A stretch of 64,000 bases of DNA, taken from the NCBI RefSeq assembly GCF_001931685.1, contig NZ_MOOY01000004.1, positions 372,001 through 436,000 of the forward strand. Reading direction: 5' to 3'. Within the stretch, counting starts at the first letter, position 1. Every line of letters starts with the position of its first letter. The notes beneath the pieces are model-generated. The model had not been told where the DNA came from. It did not search any database and was given only the letters and a program-made list of their open reading frames with translations. This DNA is from Pararhizobium arenae. Lineage in GTDB: Bacteria > Pseudomonadota > Alphaproteobacteria > Rhizobiales > Rhizobiaceae. The translations under genes were made by a program, and so were the position numbers. This document shows, one piece after another, positions 57,604 through 64,000 of this stretch.

Positions 57604-58794
57604 TCAGTCCTCGTCAACCACCCTCAGCTTCAGCTGGCCAAATCTGTTTTCGCCAGTGGATCGCGGTTCCGGGGAGGCCGGAGCGCCGTTTTCGAGTTCC
57701 AGTGCCTCGATGCGTGCGCCGCGCCGCTTCAGCTTGTCGGAGGAGATCAGGATATCGTCGACATCCTTCTGCGTCGCAGTGAAATGGCCGTGGAGTTTGC
57801 GGATGCGTTCGTCAAGGCGACCGAGGTCTTCCATCAGGCGGATCACCTCGCCCTGGATGAGATGTGCCTGTTCGCGCATGCGGGCGTCGCGCAGGATCGA
57901 CTGGATGACCTGGATCGACAGGAGCAAAAGAGACGGCGAGACGATGACGATTCGCGCGCGATGCGCTTTCTGTACGATCGCTTCGAAATGCTCGTGGATA
58001 TCGGCGAAGATCGATTCGGAGGGCACAAAGAGGAAAGCAGTGTCCTGGGTTTCGCCCTGGATGAGGTATTTTCCGGCGATATCGCGGATATGCACGTCCA
58101 TGTCGCGACGGAATTGCTGGCCGGCAAGCCGGACTGCCTCGCTGTTGGCGCCAGCGTTTCGAATGGCGTTCCAGCTTTCCAGCGGAAACTTGGCATCAAT
58201 GACCAGCACCGGCTGATCGTTGGGCATGCGGATGGTGCAATCCGGCCGCGCGCCGTTGGAAAGCGTGGCCTGGAAGGCATAGGCGCCGATCGGCAGCCCA
58301 TCGGCAATGATCGTCTCCATCCGGGACTGGCCGAAGGCGCCGCGGGTCTGTTTGTTGGACAGGATTTGCTGCAGCCCGGCCATGTCCTTGGCCAGCGACT
58401 GGATATTGGTCTGGGCCGTGTCGATGACGGCGAGGCGTTCCTGCAGGCGGCGCAGGTTTTCGTGGGTCGCCCGGGTCTGCTCCGATATCGAGGCACCGAT
58501 GCGCTGCGTCATGCCATCAATGCGCTGGTTGATCGACTGGTTGAGCTCCGACTGCCGTGCGCCGAAAACCTCGGTCATGGCGGCGATCCGGCCCTGCATT
58601 TCCGTCTGGGCGGAGAGGAGCATGGCCATGCACTCATTGGCTTCTTCGGCGCGGTGTCTTTGCCGGCGGGCGCTGGAAAGGAAAAGCAGGACGGCGAGCG
58701 CAAGGACAACGGCGATCGCCGCCAGAAGCTGCGTCGGGCCGACAGGATAAGTGCCGAGATGGAAGAGGATGGGATCGGGAGCGACTGAATTCAT
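57604..58794 (-). CDS. rmuC: DNA recombination protein RmuC
   Basis: The 396-residue protein has an N-terminal membrane anchor (about 15-42, TQLLAAIAVVLALAVLLFLSS), a long coiled coil (about 45-150) and the RmuC nuclease-fold domain with VLVIDAKFPLESW near 195 and IQGETQDTAFLFVPSE near 245. RmuC limits inversions at short repeats. It precedes rbsK on the minus strand and is divergent from def. The ribosome site is weak. Confidence 0.93.
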   Translation of the reverse strand: MNSVAPDPILFHLGTYPVGPTQLLAAIAVVLALAVLLFLSSARRQRHRAEEANECMAMLLSAQTEMQGRIAAMTEVFGARQSELNQSINQRIDGMTQRIGASISEQTRATHENLRRLQERLAVIDTAQTNIQSLAKDMAGLQQILSNKQTRGAFGQSRMETIIADGLPIGAYAFQATLSNGARPDCTIRMPNDQPVLVIDAKFPLESWNAIRNAGANSEAVRLAGQQFRRDMDVHIRDIAGKYLIQGETQDTAFLFVPSESIFADIHEHFEAIVQKAHRARIVIVSPSLLLLSIQVIQSILRDARMREQAHLIQGEVIRLMEDLGRLDERIRKLHGHFTATQKDVDDILISSDKLKRRGARIEALELENGAPASPEPRSTGENRFGQLKLRVVDED

Positions 58795-58935
58795 GGCGCG
58801 AGGCTAACAGATTTTCGTCGGTTTTCCAGATCAAAACAAGAACATTGATTGCGACGAGGCGTCGGGTGGCGTTCCAACTCCAAAATTCTTCGCCGGGAGA
58901 ATTCCATCCGCCTTTAAGATCGGTTATGGGAGCCC

Positions 58936-59460
58936 ATGACCATCAAGCCGCTCATTATCCTGCCCGATCCGGTTCTTCGTGAGGTTTCCAGGCCTATCGA
59001 GACCGTCAACGACGATATCCGCCGTCTGGCCGACGACATGCTGGAAACCATGTACGATGCGCCGGGCATAGGACTGGCGGCGATCCAGATCGGCGTGCCG
59101 CGCCGCATGTTGGTGATCGACGTTTCCAAGGAGGGTGAGGAGAAGGCGCCTCTGGTCTTCATCAACCCGGAAATCGTGCGCACCTCGGACGAGCGCTCCG
59201 TCTACGAGGAAGGCTGCCTTTCGATTCCGGATTATTATGCCGAGGTCGAGCGTCCGGCAGCCCTGACGGTCAATTACGTTGATCGCGATGGCAAGGCGCA
59301 GAGCGTGGATGCCGATGGCCTGCTCGCCACCTGCCTGCAGCATGAGATCGACCATCTGAACGGCACGCTGTTCATCGATCATATCTCCAAGCTGAAGCGC
59401 GAGATGGTGATCCGCAAATTTACCAAGGCCGCGAAGGTTCGCGGCGCAAAGGCCATCTGA
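58936..59460 (+). CDS. def: peptide deformylase
   Basis: Def removes the N-formyl group from nascent proteins. The 174-residue protein has the three family motifs: [11 protein letters not shown] near 45, EEGCLSIP near 93, and [15 protein letters not shown] near 137, giving Cys and two His as metal ligands and Glu as catalyst. It begins the def-fmt-truA operon; pairing with fmt joins removal and addition of the formyl group. Confidence 0.96.
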   Translation: MTIKPLIILPDPVLREVSRPIETVNDDIRRLADDMLETMYDAPGIGLAAIQIGVPRRMLVIDVSKEGEEKAPLVFINPEIVRTSDERSVYEEGCLSIPDYYAEVERPAALTVNYVDRDGKAQSVDADGLLATCLQHEIDHLNGTLFIDHISKLKREMVIRKFTKAAKVRGAKAI

Positions 59461-59549
59461 CGGCTTCGCGTCGAACGATGCCCTATCATGCGCTGCGATC
59501 GTGGCGCCCTGCGCCCCTCCGGGGTTGCCTCCTATGAAGGAAACACGCC

Positions 59550-60485
59550 GTGTCGCTTCGTATCGTCTTTATGGGAACACCGGAATTTTCCGTGCCGACG
59601 CTGTCGGTGCTGGCGCAGGCCGGCCATAAGATCGTTACCGTCTATACCCAGCCGCCACGGCCGGGCGGTCGCCGTGGTCTTGATCTGCAAAAATCGCCTG
59701 TGCATCAGGCGGCGGAACTGCTCGGCATTCCCGTGCGCACGCCGCTCAATTTCAAGCAGGAAGAAGACCGCGCCGAATTCCGGGCACTGGATGCCGATGT
59801 CGCCGTCGTCGTCGCCTACGGCCTGCTGCTCCCCGAAGCTATCCTCACCGGCACGCGGCTCGGCTGCTATAACGGCCACGCCTCGCTCCTGCCGCGCTGG
59901 CGCGGTGCAGCCCCGATCCAAAGGGCAATCATGGCCGGCGATCATGAGACCGGCATGATGGTGATGAAGATGGATATCGGGCTCGATACGGGGCCGGTCG
60001 CGCTGACCAAGGCCGTTGCCATCGGGCCGGATATGACGGCGGGCGAGTTGCACGACAAGCTGATGCTGGTCGGCGCAAGCCTGATGCGTGATGCCATGGA
60101 AAAGCTGGAAGCCGGTGATCTGCCGCTGACGCCACAATCGGATGACGGCGTGCTCTATGCCGCCAAGATTTCGAAAGCCGAGACGCGTATCGATTTTTCA
60201 AAGCCTGCCGCTGAAGTGCACAACCATATTCGCGGGCTTTCGCCCTTTCCCGGCGCATGGTTCGAAGCTGAGATCGGCGGCAAGGTCGAGCGGATCAAGG
60301 TGCTTGCGAGCACGGTCGAAGCCACAGGCGGCATGCCGGGGACGGTCCTTTCCGACGATCTGACGATTGCCTGCGGCGAGGGCTCGGTGCGGCTGATGCG
60401 GCTGCAAAAAGCGGGCGGCAAGGTGCTCGGTGCAGACGAGTTCCGGCGCGGCACATGCATTTCCGCCGGCACAAGGCTAGACTGA
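59550..60485 (+). CDS. fmt: methionyl-tRNA formyltransferase
   Basis: Fmt formylates initiator Met-tRNA. The 311-residue protein starts with GTG, eight bases after AAGGA. The N-terminal domain has [16 protein letters not shown] and the formyl-folate site [21 protein letters not shown] near 110 with catalytic Asn and His. The C-terminal OB-like domain begins at about 205 ([18 protein letters not shown]). Its stop shares one base with the truA start. Confidence 0.96.
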   Translation: MSLRIVFMGTPEFSVPTLSVLAQAGHKIVTVYTQPPRPGGRRGLDLQKSPVHQAAELLGIPVRTPLNFKQEEDRAEFRALDADVAVVVAYGLLLPEAILTGTRLGCYNGHASLLPRWRGAAPIQRAIMAGDHETGMMVMKMDIGLDTGPVALTKAVAIGPDMTAGELHDKLMLVGASLMRDAMEKLEAGDLPLTPQSDDGVLYAAKISKAETRIDFSKPAAEVHNHIRGLSPFPGAWFEAEIGGKVERIKVLASTVEATGGMPGTVLSDDLTIACGEGSVRLMRLQKAGGKVLGADEFRRGTCISAGTRLD

Positions 60486-61228
60486 TGCCGCGTTTTCGCC
60501 TGATCATCGAGTATGACGGCTCGTCCTATGTCGGCTGGCAGCGGCAGGACAATGGGCCTTCCGTGCAGGGTGCCATCGAGAAGGCAATCCTGAGCCTGAC
60601 CGGCGAGACGGTGTCCATTCGCGGTGCCGGGCGCACCGATTCCGGCGTGCATGCCCGCGGGCAGGTTGCTCATGCCGATCTTCAGCGCAGCTGGAAGGGC
60701 GAGACGCTGCGCAATGCGCTCAACGCCCATCTCGGCCAGAATGGCGAGCAGGTGGCTATTCTCGACGCGGCCGAAGTGCCTGATGAATTCGATGCCCGCT
60801 TTTCGGCGCTGCGACGTCACTATCTTTACCGGATCATCTGCCGGCGCTCGCCGCTGGCGCTGGAAGCCAGGCGCGCGTGGTGGGTGGTAAAGCCGCTCGA
60901 TCACGAGACGATGCATGCCGCGGCGCAGATGCTGGTGGGAAAGCATGATTTCACCACTTTCCGTTCAGCCCATTGCCAGGCCAACAGCCCCGTCAGAACC
61001 ATCGACCGGCTGGATGTGACCCGCGATGGCGAGCTGATCGAGATACGGGCCACGGCCCAGAGTTTTCTGCACAACCAGATCCGTTCCTTCGCTGGCACGC
61101 TGAAACTGGCGGGCGAGGGCAAGTGGACGCCGGATGACGTGCGCGTTGCCCTGGAAGCGAGGGATCGCAAGGCCTGCGGGCCCGTGGCCCCGCCCGACGG
61201 GCTCTACTTCATGCAGGTCGATTACTGA
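60485..61228 (+). CDS. truA: tRNA pseudouridine(38-40) synthase
   Basis: The 247-residue protein opens with [21 protein letters not shown] and carries the catalytic Asp in [16 protein letters not shown] near residue 52. [13 protein letters not shown] near 110 and the C-terminal [13 protein letters not shown] are TruA signatures. The start overlaps the fmt stop (TGATG), indicating coupled translation. The stop is two bases from the end of the converging membrane-protein gene, leaving no room for a separate terminator. Confidence 0.95.
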   Translation: MPRFRLIIEYDGSSYVGWQRQDNGPSVQGAIEKAILSLTGETVSIRGAGRTDSGVHARGQVAHADLQRSWKGETLRNALNAHLGQNGEQVAILDAAEVPDEFDARFSALRRHYLYRIICRRSPLALEARRAWWVVKPLDHETMHAAAQMLVGKHDFTTFRSAHCQANSPVRTIDRLDVTRDGELIEIRATAQSFLHNQIRSFAGTLKLAGEGKWTPDDVRVALEARDRKACGPVAPPDGLYFMQVDY

Positions 61229-61230
61229 TT

Positions 61231-61824
61231 TCAGCCCGGAAACAGGCCCAGCGCCCGCTGCAGCAGTTCGCCGATGATCAGCGGCGGCAGGATGGAGAGT
61301 GCTGTGAGAGCAGAGGCGAGCAACGTATGCTCTGCGATGGCCTTCATCAGCCGGAAGATCGCCGTAAAGGAAACGATCAGGGCAAGCAGGGAAAGTAGCG
61401 CGGCCAGCTCCCCGCTTCCCGGCACGACCAGCCGGATCGCGGACGGAATGGCCATGGCATACAGGATCGGCATCGACAGCCAGTTCGAGGCGACAATGAC
61501 ATCCGCCAGGATCTCGCCATAGGCGAGCGGCTTTGCCAGAACGGCGATCAGAACCAGCGGCAGAACCCAGGCGGCGATATCGATCATGGCTAGCTTGAGG
61601 ATAAAGGAAAGGCCGGCCGTCGTGCCTTCCGGCATGGTTTGCAGATAATAAAGGCGCCATGCGGCCCAGTTGACCGCCATTGCCGGCAGGCACCAGAGGA
61701 TCGCCGCAAACGAACGCCATACGCCAGATGCCGACAGATCAAGATAGTCGAAGCCGCGCTTGTCGCCCTTGAGAAGCAGCCAGATGCCTTTCAGGTAATG
61801 GATGATTTCCTCAAGCTGCGGCAT
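61231..61824 (-). CDS. conserved multi-pass membrane protein, unknown function
   Basis: The 197-residue protein has about five hydrophobic helices (roughly 35-55, 68-90, 108-125, 132-152 and 165-188) after a cytoplasmic start containing [15 protein letters not shown] do not recognise a named family; the Yip1-like arrangement is only a resemblance. It overlaps the end of dapE by 14 bases and is therefore probably translationally coupled to it, as last gene of the dapD-DUF805-dapE unit. Confidence 0.75.
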   Translation of the reverse strand: MPQLEEIIHYLKGIWLLLKGDKRGFDYLDLSASGVWRSFAAILWCLPAMAVNWAAWRLYYLQTMPEGTTAGLSFILKLAMIDIAAWVLPLVLIAVLAKPLAYGEILADVIVASNWLSMPILYAMAIPSAIRLVVPGSGELAALLSLLALIVSFTAIFRLMKAIAEHTLLASALTALSILPPLIIGELLQRALGLFPG

Positions 61825-63004
61825 TGCTGAACCAACGGTCGATGAAGGTCTCGTAAATCTGCGTCAGGGTCTCCAGATCGGCGACCGAAACCCGTTCATC
61901 CACCATATGCATGGTCTGGCCGACAAGGCCGAATTCGACCACCGGGCAATAATCCTTGATGAAGCGGGCATCCGAGGTGCCGCCTGTCGTGGAAAGCTTC
62001 GGTTTGCGGCCGATCGCCACTTCGATGGCGGATGAAAGTGACGAGATCAGCGCCTCGTTGTGGGTGAGGAAGACATGGCTCGGGCGCTCTGCCCACACGA
62101 TCTCGTACTTCACCGGCTCGCGGCCGGAGCGAAGCGGACTTTCCTTCGCCGCGCGCTCCAGCCGCGCGATGATTTCGGATTGCAGGCTCTCGGCGGTCCA
62201 GGTGTCGTTGAAGCGGATATTGAAGCTTGCCGTCGCCCGGGCCGGGATGACGTTGACGGCGGTGTTGCCGACATCGATGGTCGTCACTTCGAGATTGGAC
62301 GGCTGGAAATTTTCGGTCCCGGCATCGAAGGGCGGATCCATCAGGGCGCTGGTCAAAGCGAGAACGCCGCGCACCGGATTGTCGGCCAGATGCGGGTAGG
62401 CGGCATGACCCTGAACGCCATGAACGGTTATCTTTCCCGAGACCGAGCCACGACGACCGATCTTGATCATGTCGCCAAGCTGGTCAGGATTGGTCGGCTC
62501 GCCGACGAGGCAGGCATCCCAGCGCTCTCCTTTGTCAGCGGCCCACTGCAAAAGCTTCGTGGTGCCGTTGATGGCCGGGCCTTCCTCGTCTCCAGTGATC
62601 AGGAACGAGATCGAGCCTTTGGGTGCGCCCTTCTTCTCGATGTGGCGTGCAACCGCTGCAACGAAGCAGGCAACGCCACCCTTCATATCGACCGCGCCGC
62701 GACCGTACATCTCGCCATCGGCGATTTCCGCGGCAAAGGGCGGGTGAGACCAGTCGGCGTCGTTTCCAACCGGAACGACATCGGTATGCCCGGCAAACAT
62801 GAGATGCGGGCCATCCGTGCCGAGGCGGGCATAGAGGTTCTCGATATCCGGCGTTGCCTCATCCTTTGCGGTGATCCGTTCGACCTTGAAGCCGAGGGGA
62901 GACAGCATGGCATCGAGCGCCGAAAGCGCGCCGCCTTCAGCGGGCGTAACGGACGGGCAACGGATGAGGGTGGCGAGATTGGCGATCGGATCGGTAGAGG
63001 ACAT
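61811..63004 (-). CDS. dapE: succinyl-diaminopimelate desuccinylase
   Basis: DapE hydrolyses N-succinyl-LL-diaminopimelate in lysine and peptidoglycan synthesis. The 397-residue M20 zinc enzyme shows [12 protein letters not shown] near 67 (metal His and Asp), [14 protein letters not shown] near 100 with bridging Asp, and [14 protein letters not shown] near 133 with catalytic Glu-Glu. The C-terminal [21 protein letters not shown] is a further DapE mark. The start at 63004 has AGG eight bases upstream. Together with dapD, two steps of one pathway are encoded here. Confidence 0.95.
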   Translation of the reverse strand: MSSTDPIANLATLIRCPSVTPAEGGALSALDAMLSPLGFKVERITAKDEATPDIENLYARLGTDGPHLMFAGHTDVVPVGNDADWSHPPFAAEIADGEMYGRGAVDMKGGVACFVAAVARHIEKKGAPKGSISFLITGDEEGPAINGTTKLLQWAADKGERWDACLVGEPTNPDQLGDMIKIGRRGSVSGKITVHGVQGHAAYPHLADNPVRGVLALTSALMDPPFDAGTENFQPSNLEVTTIDVGNTAVNVIPARATASFNIRFNDTWTAESLQSEIIARLERAAKESPLRSGREPVKYEIVWAERPSHVFLTHNEALISSLSSAIEVAIGRKPKLSTTGGTSDARFIKDYCPVVEFGLVGQTMHMVDERVSVADLETLTQIYETFIDRWFSNAAA

Positions 63005-63131
63005 GAAGCACGCCTGTTTGTTTTTCGCCGATTGTTTATCCGATCGGTGGCGGCCTGTCACCGCCCTGCCATGACCTTCGTGGATACGCCGGCTCCGAGT
63101 TCGGCACTTTGCCTCTTGAATTGGTTTTAAT

Positions 63132-63521
63132 CTAGGCGCCGCTTTGCGGCTCATTGGTTCTTGCGCCATAGCCATTGGGGCCGGCATTGCCGGGCCAGAA
63201 ACAGAGCGCGAAAAACATGAGCGGGCTGATAACCGGCAGGAAAAGAAACAGCGCGAACATACCCTGCTGGCCGATATCGTGCAGCCGCTTGATCGTCAGC
63301 AGGAATGTGGAGGCCGTGGCGGCGATGCCGCAGACGAGGGTAAGCACCGTCCAGAGCATCAGTGTGCCCTGTTCATCCTCATTGGCGAGAACGCGGGTGA
63401 GCGCGAAGCTCATGATCACCAGCCAGAACAGCCAGCCCAGGACGTAGGGCTGGCGACTGATGCGGCCGGAGGGGCTGAAGAACAGCCACTGCATGGACTT
63501 TTCCGATGCGGCGGCTGCCAT
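63132..63521 (-). CDS. DUF805-family membrane protein
   Basis: The 129-residue protein begins with a short soluble segment ([21 protein letters not shown], typical of DUF805) and has about three to four membrane helices. [20 protein letters not shown] near 80-100 contains the conserved RLHD-G motif. The start at 63521 lies four bases after the dapD stop; an internal ATG at 63494 is an alternative. The function of DUF805 proteins is unknown. Lying between dapD and dapE, it is almost certainly in their operon. Confidence 0.85.
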   Translation of the reverse strand: MAAAASEKSMQWLFFSPSGRISRQPYVLGWLFWLVIMSFALTRVLANEDEQGTLMLWTVLTLVCGIAATASTFLLTIKRLHDIGQQGMFALFLFLPVISPLMFFALCFWPGNAGPNGYGARTNEPQSGA

Positions 63522-63525
63522 CACA

Positions 63526-64000
63526 TCAATCCCGAAGCAGTTCGTTGATGCCGGTCTTGGAGCGGGTCTTCTCGTCGACGCGCTTGACGATGACGGCGCA
63601 ATAGAGGTTCGGCGCCGGCTGGCCGTTGCCCATGAGGTTGCCGGACGCGAGCGAGCCTGCGACGACAACGGAGTAGGGCGGGACTTCGCCATAGGTGATT
63701 TCACCGGTCGCGCGATCGACAATCTTGGTCGACTTGCCGATGAACACGCCCATGCCGAGAACCGAGCCTTCACGCACGATGCAGCCTTCGACGACTTCCG
63801 AGCGGGCGCCGATGAAGCAGTTGTCCTCAATGATCGTCGGGCCGGCCTGCAGTGGCTCCAGAACGCCGCCGATGCCGACGCCGCCGGAAAGGTGAACGTG
63901 GCTGCCGATCTGTGCGCAGGATCCGACCGTTGCCCAGGTGTCGACCATCGTGCCTTCGCCGACATAGGCGCCGAGATTGACGAAGGACGGCATCAGGATG
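63526..64000 (-). CDS. dapD: tetrahydrodipicolinate N-succinyltransferase, C-terminal part
   Basis: Only the last 158 or so codons lie in the window; the gene continues past the right edge. The visible part is a left-handed beta-helix of hexapeptide repeats: [40 protein letters not shown], then [19 protein letters not shown], as in DapD. It makes N-succinyl-2-amino-6-ketopimelate, two steps before the DapE substrate. The C-terminus reads [17 protein letters not shown]. Confidence 0.94.
   Translation of the reverse strand, partial: ILMPSFVNLGAYVGEGTMVDTWATVGSCAQIGSHVHLSGGVGIGGVLEPLQAGPTIIEDNCFIGARSEVVEGCIVREGSVLGMGVFIGKSTKIVDRATGEITYGEVPPYSVVVAGSLASGNLMGNGQPAPNLYCAVIVKRVDEKTRSKTGINELLRD

Noticed and set aside
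63005..63187. in-frame extension of dapE to 63187
   Set aside because: The added 61 residues have no homology to DapE, overlap the DUF805 gene, and the ATG at 63004 has an acceptable ribosome site and starts the conserved sequence.
63132..63965. 277-codon minus-strand frame that seemed to fuse an unknown N-terminus to DUF805
   Set aside because: The first 148 codons are an out-of-frame reading of dapD, low in complexity (Ser/Arg/Ala). The DUF805 gene starts properly at 63521 after the dapD stop, so no fusion or frameshift is needed.

Overview
The window is a stretch of core chromosome from an alphaproteobacterium of the Rhizobiaceae (Rhizobium/Agrobacterium/Sinorhizobium type). The base composition is GC-rich. 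Gene order and content match that family: rpoN-hpf-ptsN next to lptCAB, tme/mutS/glnD/murJ/trpS, both ornithine-lipid genes olsB and olsA, miaB-phoH-ybeY-corC-lnt-praR/phrR-metK, and rmuC/def/fmt/truA with dapD/dapE. I cannot name the species. I see no phage, insertion sequence, CRISPR array, rRNA or tRNA. The accessory content consists of short palindromic repeat clusters and a few gene pairs beside them.

Layout. 1-3.3 kb: end of an ArsC/Spx-like gene, a YbaK-type tRNA editing protein, two small envelope proteins, a GNAT enzyme and an M29 aminopeptidase. 3.3-9.1 kb (minus strand): a large soluble hybrid histidine kinase, then hemW, rdgB and a VOC-family protein, with a repeat cluster upstream. 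9.1-12.1 kb: rph divergent from hrcA-grpE, then a second repeat cluster. 12.1-14.1 kb: an aldonolactone-oxidase-like flavoprotein and an SDR. 14.2-19.4 kb (minus): lptC-lptA-lptB-rpoN-hpf-ptsN. 19.6-28 kb: sppA, ihfB, a LapA-like protein, a CoxG-like protein, two RNA methyltransferases, lspA, a membrane hybrid kinase and olsB. 28.2-30.5 kb (minus): malic enzyme. 30.6-42.8 kb (plus): mutS, glnD, murJ, a VOC protein, trpS, usp, a NifU-like scaffold, tsaB, rimI and olsA. 43-52 kb (plus): miaB, phoH, ybeY, corC, lnt, praR, metK, trmB. 51.9-52.7 kb (minus): hsp20 and a DUF1150 gene. 52.9-58.8 kb: nucleoside hydrolase, a chemoreceptor, ribokinase and rmuC. 58.9-64 kb: def-fmt-truA facing dapD-DUF805-dapE-membrane protein; dapD runs off the right edge.

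Main themes are envelope biogenesis (lptABC, lspA, lnt, murJ, olsAB), translation and RNA quality control (rph, ybeY, miaB, trmB, tsaB, rimI, def, fmt, truA), nitrogen/PTS-Ntr control (rpoN, ptsN, glnD), and heat shock (hrcA, grpE, hsp20). The most interesting signals are regulatory: an Irr-type iron box at the start of the nifU-like gene, a ROSE-type RNA thermometer on hsp20, a promoter motif shared by hsp20 and lptC, a Pho-box-like repeat before olsB, and structured leaders before praR, metK and the chemoreceptor. I did not find a wholly new multi-gene system.
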